From Planctomycetota bacterium (GTDB lineage: Bacteria; Planctomycetota; PLA2; JAEUHO01), in the NCBI GenBank assembly GCA_029259775.1, contig JAJDEN010000015.1, positions 186,001 through 250,000 on the forward strand: DNA of 64,000 bases, read 5' to 3'. This document shows, one piece after another, positions 52,453-61,478 of this stretch. Under the pieces are notes generated by a model, which was given only the letters and a program-made list of their open reading frames with translations, did not search any database and was not told where the DNA came from. Numbering within the stretch: the first letter of the stretch is position 1; every line of letters starts with the position of its first letter. The translations under genes were made by a program, and so were the position numbers.

Positions 52453-54378
52453 ATGTCCTACCCCCTCCGAAGCCATCGTCGCCTGGGCTTGCTTGCTGCA
52501 TGCGCGCTCCTGACGGTGCTTGTCAGTTCGCTGGTCTCCGGACGCGTCGCGCGGGGCGGCGACGAGGACGCCGGGGCCGACAGCTACGTCGGGGCGCAGG
52601 TCTGCAAGAGCTGCCACCTGGCGGAGCATACGCTCTGGACGGGCTCCAGCCACTTTCACACGTTCGAGCCCGCCACAGCCGAGAACATGCCGGCCGACGT
52701 CCTGGCCGGGGCGCAGGTGAGCCATGCCCCGGACAGCACGACGTTTCATGTCGAGGGCAAGCGTTACGTGGCCGAAACGATGGGGCCGGACGGCAAGGTC
52801 GTCCGGTACCCACTGACGCATGTCGTCGGCCGGATGCGCGTGCGCATGTTCGTGACCACGTTGCCCGACGGGCGGCAGCAGGTCCTCCCCGGCATGCTTG
52901 AGGTGCCCACGCAGGAGTGGTTTGACTACACGCACCTCATCTTCGGCGCCGGCGGGACGGACTGGTTCAAGCCGCCCGTCGTCCGGCCCGGCGACCCGTC
53001 GCACTGGAGCGGCTCGGTCCGCTCGTGGGACGCGCGCTGCGCGCGCTGCCACGTAAGCGGCTTCGAGTGGCGTCGACCGGGCAAGGATGGCCAGGGCCGT
53101 CGCTACCGCATGCGACAGGTGGGCGTCGATTGCGAGAGTTGCCACGGACCGGGGGCGGACCACGTCGCGTTTCGCGAGGCCAAGCGCGAGGGCAAGGACC
53201 CGATCGTCGACTTCCGTTCCCTGGCCCACCGCGAGGCCGTCGGCATGTGCCTGCAGTGCCACATGGAGAGCGAGCTCGTAGCGCCGGGGTTCAAGCTGGG
53301 CGACGACATCTTCGAGTTCCGCGACCCGACGCTGCTCGTCGACCCCGAGCGGATCGACGCCTCCGGTCGCCCGCTCGAGCTCATCTACGACGGGACGCCG
53401 TTCTCGACGAGCCGCTGCGTCGCCGAGGGCAAGCTCACCTGCGTGACGTGCCACGATCCCCACGGCAGCAGCCACGCGTCGCAGATGCGCATCGACCCCG
53501 CGTCGGACAAGTTGTGCACGGATTGTCACAGCGCCATCGCCAAGGATGTCCCTGCTCACACGCACCACGCCGGAACGAGCACTGGCTCCCGCTGCGTAGC
53601 GTGCCACATGCCCTTCCTCGAAATCGAGCGCAAGCATGGCGTCGTGGCCGATCACTCCATCAGCACGCCGCGCTTCGATCTCGTGAGCGATCGTCTCGCG
53701 AAGAACGCGTGCGTCTGGTGCCACGAGGGCGGCGTGATGGCGCCCGAGGGTGCGCCCAAGGTCACCAAGGACGCGCTGCGGACGGCGCACAAAGGCTGGT
53801 ACGGAGATCGCGCGAACGCGCAGCCCTGGATGAAGGCCCTCGCGGCCGCGCGCCTGGGCGCGAAGGACGGCGCGCTGGGCCTCGTGCGCGTACTCGAGGA
53901 CAAGCGCCACGCGCGGGTGGTGCGCGCGTCCGCGGCCGAGTTGCTGGGGCGGTATGCCCAGGAAGCGCCGCTGGCCCTCCTGGCCTACGCGCGCGACGAA
54001 GACAGCCTGGTCCGTCGGCGCGCGATCGGCGCCCTCGGCACGCTCGAGGGCACGGTCGTGGACAAGGCTTTGCTGCGCGCGCTGGGCGATTCCTCACGCG
54101 CGGTACGCAGTGCAGCCGCGCGCACGGCCCTCGAGGGCTGGCGGCGCGTGCAGAACAACCCAGCCCTGCTGAAGGCCGTGCTGCCCGTACTCGAAGAAGA
54201 TGCGCAGGACACCCCCGAGAGCGACTCGCACTGGTTCCGGCTCGGCGCGGCGAAGAGCATCGCCGGCGACGACGCGGGGGCGCTGGCCGCCTACGAGCGG
54301 GTGCTGGAGCTGGACCGCTTCGCCGACAACACGCGCAAGGAAGTCGAGCGCCTGCGCAAGAAGCTCGGCGTCAAGTAG
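52453..54378 (+). CDS. octaheme c-type cytochrome with C-terminal HEAT/TPR repeats
   Basis: 641 residues from the ATG at 52453, which has GAGGAG 6 nt upstream; an ATG at 52417 would add 12. Signal segment LGLLAACALLTVLVSSLV. Eight CxxCH heme sites: residues 51, 196, 227, 266, 330, 355, 381 and 420. About 440-580 are HEAT-like (AAELLGRYAQEAPLALLAYARDEDSLVRRRAIGALGTLEG has the repeated helix caps) and the last ~60 a TPR. It would carry electrons in the periplasm; the family resembles cytochrome c554-type multihemes, but no reductase partner is nearby. Confidence 0.88.
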   Translation: MSYPLRSHRRLGLLAACALLTVLVSSLVSGRVARGGDEDAGADSYVGAQVCKSCHLAEHTLWTGSSHFHTFEPATAENMPADVLAGAQVSHAPDSTTFHVEGKRYVAETMGPDGKVVRYPLTHVVGRMRVRMFVTTLPDGRQQVLPGMLEVPTQEWFDYTHLIFGAGGTDWFKPPVVRPGDPSHWSGSVRSWDARCARCHVSGFEWRRPGKDGQGRRYRMRQVGVDCESCHGPGADHVAFREAKREGKDPIVDFRSLAHREAVGMCLQCHMESELVAPGFKLGDDIFEFRDPTLLVDPERIDASGRPLELIYDGTPFSTSRCVAEGKLTCVTCHDPHGSSHASQMRIDPASDKLCTDCHSAIAKDVPAHTHHAGTSTGSRCVACHMPFLEIERKHGVVADHSISTPRFDLVSDRLAKNACVWCHEGGVMAPEGAPKVTKDALRTAHKGWYGDRANAQPWMKALAAARLGAKDGALGLVRVLEDKRHARVVRASAAELLGRYAQEAPLALLAYARDEDSLVRRRAIGALGTLEGTVVDKALLRALGDSSRAVRSAAARTALEGWRRVQNNPALLKAVLPVLEEDAQDTPESDSHWFRLGAAKSIAGDDAGALAAYERVLELDRFADNTRKEVERLRKKLGVK

Positions 54379-54380
54379 CG

Positions 54381-54426
54381 CGACGTCTCGAGACGTCGTG
54401 GGCTCCTCACGACGGCTGCAGCCGTC
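54381..54426. terminator. two perfect palindromes at a convergent gene end
   Basis: CGACGTCTCGAGACGTCG (54381-54398) is a perfect 18-bp palindrome and GACGGCTGCAGCCGTC (54411-54426) a perfect 16-bp one. They lie between the cytochrome stop and the end of the convergent oxidoreductase gene, the second within the latter's final codons. They are likely terminators for both strands, without T-runs. Confidence 0.55.
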
Positions 54427-55405
54427 CGGCGCTGAGCGCTTCGGGAATCCGGCGGCCTTCGAGCAATGCCTCGGCGGCCAGCTTGCCGACCGCGTAGGAG
54501 AGGGTCACGCCGTGGCCGCCCAGCCCGGCCACGTGGAACAACCCGGGTGTGCCCGCGTCGAACCCGACAATCGGAAGACCATCCGGCGCGAACGTGCGCT
54601 GCCCGACCCACGAGCGCGCGATCCTGAGATCGCCTAGCTCCGGCTGGTGCTTCCGCAACTTGGCGCCGAGGTCGAGCAGCACGTCTTCGTCGTCGATGTA
54701 GTCGCCGGGCGCCGCGTCGCGTTCGTCGCAGGCGCAGAGCAGCCAGCCGCCGGACTCGGGACGCAGGTAGTAGCCGGCGTCGAGATCCCAGAGGAAGGGC
54801 CAGGAGGGCTTGATCGCCGCGTCGGGCTGGCTGACGTACAGGGTGCGATTGCGCGGTGTGAGCGGCAGGTCGCCCACCTCACCGGCCCAGGCGCCGGCGG
54901 CGTTGATCAGCACGTCGGCCCGGACGTCGCCCTCGGTGGTGCGGACCCGGAGTTCTGTCGCGTGCCGCTCCACACCGAGCACGCCGCACGCGTAGCGGAC
55001 ATCGGCGCCGTGCAGGTAGCGCTGGAGCAAGCCGGCCACGTCGATGACACCGTCCCCAGCCTGGAAGTTCGCTGAGCCCCGTGCGGGCGGCACGTGATCG
55101 GCCACGGCGTCCGTGCCCTGGCCGAGCAGCAGACCGCCCGTGGCGCGGTAGGCGGCGAGACGACCGCTGCGGAGTTCGGCGGCGCTCTCGTCCGCCAGCG
55201 CCTGCAGCTCCGGACGCTCCATCGTCGTACGCACCATGGCCGCATTGCGACCCGAGGCGTGCACGTCCGGCAGCCGCTCGCGCTCGAGGAGGACGACCTG
55301 CTCGGCACCCAGGCGACGCAGGTGGAACGCCGTCGAGGCGCCGGCCAGCCCGGCACCCACGATCACGTAGCGGCGCTGGGGGGGTGGCGTCTGATCCGGG
55401 AGCAT
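54407..55405 (-). CDS. FAD-dependent oxidoreductase, DAO/glycine-oxidase type
   Basis: 332 residues. YVIVGAGLAGASTAFHLRRLG is the dinucleotide-binding N-terminus; later DVLINAAGAWAGEVG, YYLRPESGGWLLC and DGLPIVGFDAGTPGLFHVAGLGGHGVTLSYAVGKLAAE fit D-amino-acid dehydrogenase, glycine oxidase and sarcosine oxidase relatives. Substrate is unknown. It lies 54 nt downstream of the tandem 450-residue genes on the same strand and may be the last gene of that operon. Confidence 0.85.
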   Translation of the reverse strand: MLPDQTPPPQRRYVIVGAGLAGASTAFHLRRLGAEQVVLLERERLPDVHASGRNAAMVRTTMERPELQALADESAAELRSGRLAAYRATGGLLLGQGTDAVADHVPPARGSANFQAGDGVIDVAGLLQRYLHGADVRYACGVLGVERHATELRVRTTEGDVRADVLINAAGAWAGEVGDLPLTPRNRTLYVSQPDAAIKPSWPFLWDLDAGYYLRPESGGWLLCACDERDAAPGDYIDDEDVLLDLGAKLRKHQPELGDLRIARSWVGQRTFAPDGLPIVGFDAGTPGLFHVAGLGGHGVTLSYAVGKLAAEALLEGRRIPEALSAGRLQPS

Positions 55406-55459
55406 GCGCGCGTGATAGCACGTCTCGCCGTCAGCGCGCCATCATCGCCCTACCGGGCG

Positions 55460-56812
55460 CTACCGATCGCCACGTGGCGCGACGACCCAGGCGATCACCT
55501 GCTCCGGCGTCATGAGCTCGAGCAGCACGCGGCCGTTGAATCGGCGCTGTGCCACGTTGCCCTCGGCCTGGATGTTGGCCATCTCCATCTGCATGCCGGC
55601 CATCTGGGGGGAGTCCGGGCTCATGCCCGCACCCTTGGCCGCCGTCTTGATCCGTCGCGCCTGGTACTCGCTGCGGTAGGTCGCGAGCTCGCGGCGCAGG
55701 GCCGCCAGCCGCCCCTTCTGCCGGGCGTCGAGCGCCGTCCCGGCGAGGAGTTGTACGGACGTCGCCTGCCGGTCCTGGAACGAGACGCGCGGCGGGATGG
55801 CCTCAAGGGCCTCCCACTGGGGCTTCGTCAGGATCCGCCTTGATTCATCGACGGCCCAGCGCTGCAGGTCGATCAGGCGGCCCTGTGCGGCGGCGATCCC
55901 GCGTCCCGCGGCGGCGCGCGCCTCACCAGAGGCCTTCGGGTCGCTCGCGGTGCGCGTCAGACGCTTGACGGCGGCGTTGTCCGGGGACGCCTGCGCCTGC
56001 ACCTCTTCCAGCATGGCGCGCACACGGACGCCCTGGGACGGCTTCAGCCCCGGCAGGCCATAGACGTGCTGCAAGATCGACTCGCGTTTCTGGTAGGCCC
56101 GCGGGAGCACGCGGTGCAGCGCGGCGCGCTGCGCCACGGGCACCGTGTAGTCGACGAGGCGCCACCAGCGGCGCTCGATCTGACGGATGCGCTGGTCGAG
56201 CGTGCCGAGCACGGCCTCCTGCTTGGCGCCGGTGAGCCCGGCCTGCTTCGTGGCGAGCCGCAGGCGTCCCTTCTGCGCGTGCAGCGCCAGCAGCGCGCCT
56301 TCGACCCGTGGCAGGAGGTTCTCGAGGAGCTTGCGGGGCGCCGACGGCATGCCCTCGACGTAGAGAGCGAGGCCCATCGCGTAGCGAGCGATGCGCTGGG
56401 GGCCGCGCGGCGCCTTTGCCATGTGCGCGAGCAACCGAGCGCTGATGGCGTCGTCTTTCGTGGCGGCCAGCACCTGGGCGAGCAGGGGCGCGAGCTCCTT
56501 CTCGACGCCGCGCACCTGGCCCGCGATGCGACGACCGCCGTCGTCGTCGGGATCCGTGCGACCCGCGCGCAGTGCGCGCAGCTTCTCGGCGCGCTGGACC
56601 AGTACCGCCAGTCGTCGGGCCAGCTGAGGATGGTCGCGCGCCATCTCGCCCCGTTCGAGGTCGTTGAGCGGCAGCAATTCGAGATGGCGCGCGTCGATAC
56701 GCGGTGCCGCGTCGCGAGCCTCCTCCTCGGACAGGGCCGGGACGGCGAACAGCAGCAGCCAGAGCAGGGCCGTCAGGGGGGCGGCCGTCCGAGGGCTCTG
56801 CACGGTTGCCAT
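55460..56812 (-). CDS. secreted 450-residue protein, second of a tandem pair
   Basis: 450 residues, signal segment LTALLWLLLFAVPALS. It is homologous along its length to the protein at 56846. Near the C-terminus both share LTxxQWxAxEAIPPRVS (here ILTKPQWEALEAIPPRVS) and SPDSPQMAGMQM. LTxxQ-like turns recall the periplasmic CpxP/Spy chaperones, but the proteins are much longer and otherwise unfamiliar. Helices dominate, with Arg/Gln/Leu-rich stretches that could form coiled coils. It follows its paralogue by 33 nt. Confidence 0.7.
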   Translation of the reverse strand: MATVQSPRTAAPLTALLWLLLFAVPALSEEEARDAAPRIDARHLELLPLNDLERGEMARDHPQLARRLAVLVQRAEKLRALRAGRTDPDDDGGRRIAGQVRGVEKELAPLLAQVLAATKDDAISARLLAHMAKAPRGPQRIARYAMGLALYVEGMPSAPRKLLENLLPRVEGALLALHAQKGRLRLATKQAGLTGAKQEAVLGTLDQRIRQIERRWWRLVDYTVPVAQRAALHRVLPRAYQKRESILQHVYGLPGLKPSQGVRVRAMLEEVQAQASPDNAAVKRLTRTASDPKASGEARAAAGRGIAAAQGRLIDLQRWAVDESRRILTKPQWEALEAIPPRVSFQDRQATSVQLLAGTALDARQKGRLAALRRELATYRSEYQARRIKTAAKGAGMSPDSPQMAGMQMEMANIQAEGNVAQRRFNGRVLLELMTPEQVIAWVVAPRGDR

Positions 56813-56845
56813 CCTTCCTGTCGGCGCTGCGTACGAGGCAGGCGC

Positions 56846-58198
56846 CTAGCGCTTGTAGCCCCAGTGGCCCATCACCCAGCGGCTGACGTCGTCGGCGCGG
56901 AGGACGTCCAGGAACACGGCGCCGAGGAACGTCCGGTTCGACGCCGCGCTCTCGGCCTTGGCGCCCGCCATCGCCATCTGCATGCCGGCCATCTGCGGGG
57001 AATCGGGGCTGTAGTCGCCGCCGGACCGGCGAATCTCGGCCATGCGCTTCTGCGTCGCTCGGCGCTCGACGCGCTGCGCGGCCTGGAGCTTCCGGATCTG
57101 GGCCTGCTGCCGACCATCGGGCTTGAAGCCGTTCAGGACGCGTCGGTAGTTGCCCGAGCGTTCATTGGTGGAGACGCGCGGGGGAATCGCCTCGAACGCG
57201 AGCCACTGCTCGTCCGTGAGGATCGAGCGCGTCGCCTTGGCCGTGGACCGGCGTAGCTCCATGATGCGGCCGTAGACCGTGCCCCGCTGCTTGGTCAGGG
57301 CCTGACGCTGCTCGCGCGAGAGCGCCTTGTCCTTGAGTTGCACGGCGATGCGCTTGACAGCCGCTGTGTCCGGCGAGAGCTCGTGCTCCTGTTCGGTCTG
57401 CACCGCACGCAGACGCGTCGCTTGCGCCGGCGTCAGGCCCGGCAACTGGTAGAGGTGCTCGATCGGCTGGGACTTGCGCCGCATCCGTCCGGGCAGGCGG
57501 TTCCAGAGCGCAGCCTTCTGTTCCAGGCCCAGCGTGAGGTCGACGAGCAGCCAGAAGCGTTGATCGATGAGGCGCAGCTGGGCGTCGAAGGTCCGGCGTA
57601 CCGCGCCCGTTTCCGCCTTGTCGAGCTTGCTCTGCTTGAGGGAGAGCAGCGTGCGTTCCTTGGTGGCCGTGATGGCGTGGTAGGCGCCATCGATCTGCGT
57701 GACCACCTGCTCGAACAGCGCGCGTTGCTTGTCGCTCAGGTCGCTCAGCAAGAGCACGAGGCCGTGGGCGTAGCGCTCCATGCGGCCCGCGCCTCGCGGG
57801 GCGCCGTTGATGTAGGCGATGACCGAGCCGTCGATCCCGGAGGCGACGAGCTCTTGCGTCAGGCGCATGCGGAGCGCCGTCGTCTGGACGGTCAGACGCC
57901 GCGCCTCTTCGAGCATCCCGCGCCGCTTCGCGTCCTTGGCGTTCTTGATCTTGTAGGCCTGACTGCGGAGCTTGCCGGCCTTCTTCTCGAGCGCGCCCAA
58001 GCGATAGACGAGGACGCCGTTCTTCTTGTTGAAGTCCTGGCGGCCGAAGTCATCGAATGGCAGGAGGTCTTGTCCGCCCGGCTTGAGGATGGGCGCCGTG
58101 ACGCCGGTGGCGCTGACGTCATCGGCGCCTACGGGGGCCGCGCCGAAGGCCATGCCGACAAGAAGGAGGATGGCGAAGGAGAGATGCTTGGCGGTCAT
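56846..58198 (-). CDS. secreted 450-residue protein, first of a tandem pair
   Basis: 450 residues with signal segment FAILLLVGMAFGAAPVGA. The sequence matches the paralogue at 55460 in order: RMERYAHGLVLLL, RFWLLVDLT, HLYQLPGLTPAQATRLRAV, DTAAVKR, SILTDEQWLAFEAIPPRVS and SPDSPQMAGMQMAMAGAKAES. Both LTPAQ and LTDEQ are CpxP/Spy-like LTxxQ turns. Its ATG overlaps the stop of the DUF1501 gene by 4 nt, so translation is coupled to that protein. I do not recognise the family. Confidence 0.72.
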   Translation of the reverse strand: MTAKHLSFAILLLVGMAFGAAPVGADDVSATGVTAPILKPGGQDLLPFDDFGRQDFNKKNGVLVYRLGALEKKAGKLRSQAYKIKNAKDAKRRGMLEEARRLTVQTTALRMRLTQELVASGIDGSVIAYINGAPRGAGRMERYAHGLVLLLSDLSDKQRALFEQVVTQIDGAYHAITATKERTLLSLKQSKLDKAETGAVRRTFDAQLRLIDQRFWLLVDLTLGLEQKAALWNRLPGRMRRKSQPIEHLYQLPGLTPAQATRLRAVQTEQEHELSPDTAAVKRIAVQLKDKALSREQRQALTKQRGTVYGRIMELRRSTAKATRSILTDEQWLAFEAIPPRVSTNERSGNYRRVLNGFKPDGRQQAQIRKLQAAQRVERRATQKRMAEIRRSGGDYSPDSPQMAGMQMAMAGAKAESAASNRTFLGAVFLDVLRADDVSRWVMGHWGYKR

Positions 58199-59373
58199 GC
58201 GAACAGCTCCAGCGGCTTGTGGGCCCCGAGGATGGGTGTCGGGTCCATGCGGAAGGCGCCGCTCAGCAGGGATGCATACAGGCGGCGGAAGTCGGTCGTG
58301 TACTTGAAGTTGTCGCGGTCGAGGTCGTCCAGCGACGGGTAGGCTCCGTGGAACCCGGGCTTCACGCCCTTGCCGAGGACGAACACCGGACCCGCGGAGC
58401 CGTGATCGGTACCGCCAGACAGGTTCTCCTTGGCACGCCGTCCAAACTCGCTCATGACGACGGTGACCACGCTCTCGCCCAAGCCGGCCTTGTCGAGCTC
58501 GGCCTGGAACTGATTGAGGTTGTTGCCCAGTTGGGAGAGGAGGCGCTGGTGGGATGCCGCCTGGTTGCTGTGCGTGTCGTAGCCGCCCATCTGGAGCTGG
58601 ATCGCCTCGAGGCCCAGATCGGCCTTGAGCAGCGCGAGCACCTTGCGCAGGTCGTTGCCCAGACCGCCGTAGAACTGCCCGCCCGCGGGCTTGAGGCTCG
58701 CGATCTTGCGCGCGACCTTCAGGGCCTGGGTGCCGGCCTTGCCAACGTCGGCGCGTTGGCCCGTGAGCTTGCCGTAGCGCTCGTAGAGCTTGGAGGCCTT
58801 CTCCATGCCGCTGGGTACGCGGAAGCGCCCGAAGTCCGTCATGGTCACGGCACCAGGGCGGGCCGAGGCGAAGCTGAGCGGTTGCTCCTTCTGGAGCGCG
58901 ACGGCTCGCAGCGGTGCGTTCGTCTCGGTGGCGTCCAGCGCGCGTCCAAGCCAGCCGTAGGTCGGGGTCTTCTCGGGCTGGGCCGTGAACCAGACCTCGG
59001 TCGAGCGGAAGTGGCTGTAGCTCGGCTGGGGGTAGCCCACGCCGTTGATGACGGCGAGGCGCTCGCGCTTGAACAAGGCCTCGAAGCCTTGGAGCCCCGG
59101 ATGGAAGCCCAGGTCCTTGGAGACTTTGCGCACCTGGTTCGGCGCGATGGCCAGGCTCGGACGCAAGACGCGGTAGCGCGGGTTCTTGTAGGGGATGACG
59201 GTGTTGAGTCCATCGTTGCCGCCGTTGAGGTGCAGCATCACCAGCGTGCGCTTCGGCTTGGCACGCGCTTGCTTGGAGGAGGCTGTGTCGTCGCCCAACG
59301 CAAGACGCGGCAGGGCAAGCACGGATCCGACGGCGACGGCGCCGCCCAGGAAGTCTCGACGATTCAGGAACAT
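58195..59373 (-). CDS. DUF1501 protein with Tat signal
   Basis: 392 residues. The Tat motif NRRDFLGG is followed by a hydrophobic segment. LVMLHLNGGNDGLNTVIPY, YSHFRSTEVWFTA, GYDTHSNQ, VTVVMSEFGRRAKEN and GGTDHGSAGPVFVLGKGV are the hallmark parts of DUF1501, related to alkaline-phosphatase-fold sulfatase-like enzymes but with unproven activity. It follows the DUF1800 gene by 37 nt, the typical order in planctomycetes, and is translationally coupled to the gene for the 450-residue protein. Confidence 0.92.
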   Translation of the reverse strand: MFLNRRDFLGGAVAVGSVLALPRLALGDDTASSKQARAKPKRTLVMLHLNGGNDGLNTVIPYKNPRYRVLRPSLAIAPNQVRKVSKDLGFHPGLQGFEALFKRERLAVINGVGYPQPSYSHFRSTEVWFTAQPEKTPTYGWLGRALDATETNAPLRAVALQKEQPLSFASARPGAVTMTDFGRFRVPSGMEKASKLYERYGKLTGQRADVGKAGTQALKVARKIASLKPAGGQFYGGLGNDLRKVLALLKADLGLEAIQLQMGGYDTHSNQAASHQRLLSQLGNNLNQFQAELDKAGLGESVVTVVMSEFGRRAKENLSGGTDHGSAGPVFVLGKGVKPGFHGAYPSLDDLDRDNFKYTTDFRRLYASLLSGAFRMDPTPILGAHKPLELFA

Positions 59374-59410
59374 GGGGTCTTCCCTTCCGCGGGAGGCGTG
59401 GCTCGTGGGC

Positions 59411-60631
59411 CTAGCCCAGCTGGAACTCAGGGCCGCCGAGCACGACCGCGTCGCGCGCCGCCCCCGACAAACCTCCGAGCACTTCGGACAACTCCTTCGG
59501 CATCACCCCCTGGAGGGCTACGTCGAGGAGATCGGCGAGCGGCTGCCTGGGCGGCGACGCGGCCCGCGCCTTGGCGGTATGGCTGGCAAGCCGCTGCGCG
59601 GCCTTCAGGCGCTCGACGACCGAGCCGCTGCTGAGCCAGCCCTTGCCCGAGGTCCAGCCCTTCACGGACGGCGGCCGGAACAGCGTCTGGCCCATGCGGT
59701 CCGTCGAACCTTGCAGCCACCCGGGCACCGCCGACGTGCCGAGCGCGCGGCAGGCGCCGACGGAGAACTCGATCGGACTCTTCACGAGCGCACGGTGGCG
59801 AGAGCGAGCGCGGAAGCTCTCCGAGCGCCAGAGGGCGCCGAGCGTCGTCTTGGTGTCGAGCTTGCTGTCACGCATGACCTTGGCCAGCGCCTCGACCTCG
59901 TCCTTGCTGGGATCAGGATGCGAGTAGAAGCGCAGCAGCTTCCCCGCGATGAAACGCGAGCACGCCGGGAGGCTCACCAGGAGGTCCACGACCTCTTCGC
60001 CACCGAAGTTGCCGGTCTTGCCGTGGATGGTCTTGGTGCCCGTGTCGTGGAAGTGCTTCTTGAACACGAAGTCGTGACTGCGGCTACCCCACCCGGTGAA
60101 GGCGCGCGCAACCTCGCGAATGTCTTTCTCGGTGTAGTTGCCGATGCCGAGCGTGAAAAGTTCTTGCAGCTCGCGTCCGTAGTTCTCGTTCGCATGGCCG
60201 CTGCGGTTCGAGTTGCCGTCGAGCCAGCGGATCATGGCGACGTCCTTGCTGATGGCCAGCACGAGATCGCGGAAGCTGCCGGCGCCTTTCGTGCGCAGCA
60301 TCTTGTACTGCGTCCACATCAACTGGATGTCGATGATCTTGCTCTCGGAGGTGGCGAAGTGGCCGTGCCAGAAGAAGGCGAGCTTCTCCGCGGCCCCGAT
60401 GGGGGCCTTGACCATGCGATCGATCCAGAGGCTCTGGATCGTGCCGGGGTTCCAGAGGTCGAAGGGCTCGGGGTCCTTGGCCAGCGGCGTGTCGAGGTCG
60501 GCGAGGACGCGGTCGACGGCCGTGTCGTAGTCCAGCTTCGCCCAGCCATTCCATGTGGCGGCGTGCGGGCCGAAGCCGGCCCGCCGGAGCAAGTGGGCGA
60601 TGGCGACTTTGCCCGTGAGAAGGCTGGGCAT
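59411..60631 (-). CDS. DUF1800 protein
   Basis: 406 residues from the ATG at 60631, which has AAGGAG 6 nt upstream; an ATG at 60667 would add 12. AHLLRRAGFGPHAATWNGW, AFFWHGHFATSESKI, NENYGRELQELFTLGIGNYTEKD, VARAFTGWG and the closing LFRPPSVKGW are DUF1800 hallmarks. Its function is unknown, but it travels with DUF1501 in exported-protein operons. No signal peptide is apparent; it may ride with the Tat-exported DUF1501 partner. Confidence 0.92.
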   Translation of the reverse strand: MPSLLTGKVAIAHLLRRAGFGPHAATWNGWAKLDYDTAVDRVLADLDTPLAKDPEPFDLWNPGTIQSLWIDRMVKAPIGAAEKLAFFWHGHFATSESKIIDIQLMWTQYKMLRTKGAGSFRDLVLAISKDVAMIRWLDGNSNRSGHANENYGRELQELFTLGIGNYTEKDIREVARAFTGWGSRSHDFVFKKHFHDTGTKTIHGKTGNFGGEEVVDLLVSLPACSRFIAGKLLRFYSHPDPSKDEVEALAKVMRDSKLDTKTTLGALWRSESFRARSRHRALVKSPIEFSVGACRALGTSAVPGWLQGSTDRMGQTLFRPPSVKGWTSGKGWLSSGSVVERLKAAQRLASHTAKARAASPPRQPLADLLDVALQGVMPKELSEVLGGLSGAARDAVVLGGPEFQLG

Positions 60632-60692
60632 GCGGTCTCCTTCCTCGAGCGCTGGCGTCTGCTGCATGATACCCGGTCCGTGGGTGCGGGTT

Positions 60693-61478
60693 TCAGCGCG
60701 ATTTGGCCATTCGGGCGGCCGTGGCGGCCCGGTAGGCGGCCACGACGGCGTTCGGGGGGCCCTCGTCCGTCACGCGCCCCGAGGCCAGCAGCAGGGCTCG
60801 GTCGCAGAGGCCCTCGATCGCGGGCAGATCGTGGCTCACGAAGAGGATCGCGGTACCCAGCGCCTGCAGCTGGCGGATGCGCTCGTAGCAGGCCTCCCGG
60901 AAGGCCAGATCCCCGACGGACAGCACCTCGTCCACCAGCAGCACGCGGGGGTCGGCATGCACGGCGACGGCGAAACCCAGCCGGGCGTACATGCCGGTGC
61001 TGAAGAACTTCACGGGCGTATCCATCGCCCCCTCGAGGCCGGCAAAGGCGGCGATGGCGCCCATGCCGCCGCGCACGTCACGGCGCCGGAGACCGAGGAT
61101 CGAACCGTGCAGCAGGACACTCTCGCGCCCTGTGAGCTCCGGGTGGAACCCCGCGCCGATCTCGATGAGGGACGACAGGCGCCCGCGGACGGTGACCCGG
61201 CCCGTGTCCGGGGGCGTGATGCGCGCGACGACCTTGAGCAGGGTGCTCTTGCCCGCCCCGTTGTCACCGATGACGCCCACGATCTCGCCGGGTTCGACGA
61301 CCAGGCTGACGTCATCGAGGGCCTGGATCGGTTCGCCGGCGGCGCGCTCGCGCCGGACGAGACGGCTCAGGGTGTCGCGCAGGCTGCCGTAGGCGGCCGC
61401 GCCCCGCACGAAGCGCTTCGAGCAGTTCCCGACCTCGATCGCGGGCTGGCTGGCGGTGCCGTCGCGTTGGTCGATCAT
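60693..61478 (-). CDS. polysaccharide-export ABC transporter ATPase (Wzt/TagH-like)
   Basis: 261 residues. Walker A GDNGAGKST, signature segment FSTGMYARLGFAVAVHADP (the FSSGM form of exporter ATPases) and Walker B VLLVDEVLSVGD with the switch SHD. The first ~30 residues and the segment LRDTLSRLVRRE before the ATPase are typical of the TagH/Wzt subfamily. No C-terminal glycan-binding domain is present. It overlaps the permease stop by 1 nt (ATGA), so the two form one exporter. Confidence 0.92.
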   Translation of the reverse strand: MIDQRDGTASQPAIEVGNCSKRFVRGAAAYGSLRDTLSRLVRRERAAGEPIQALDDVSLVVEPGEIVGVIGDNGAGKSTLLKVVARITPPDTGRVTVRGRLSSLIEIGAGFHPELTGRESVLLHGSILGLRRRDVRGGMGAIAAFAGLEGAMDTPVKFFSTGMYARLGFAVAVHADPRVLLVDEVLSVGDLAFREACYERIRQLQALGTAILFVSHDLPAIEGLCDRALLLASGRVTDEGPPNAVVAAYRAATAARMAKSR

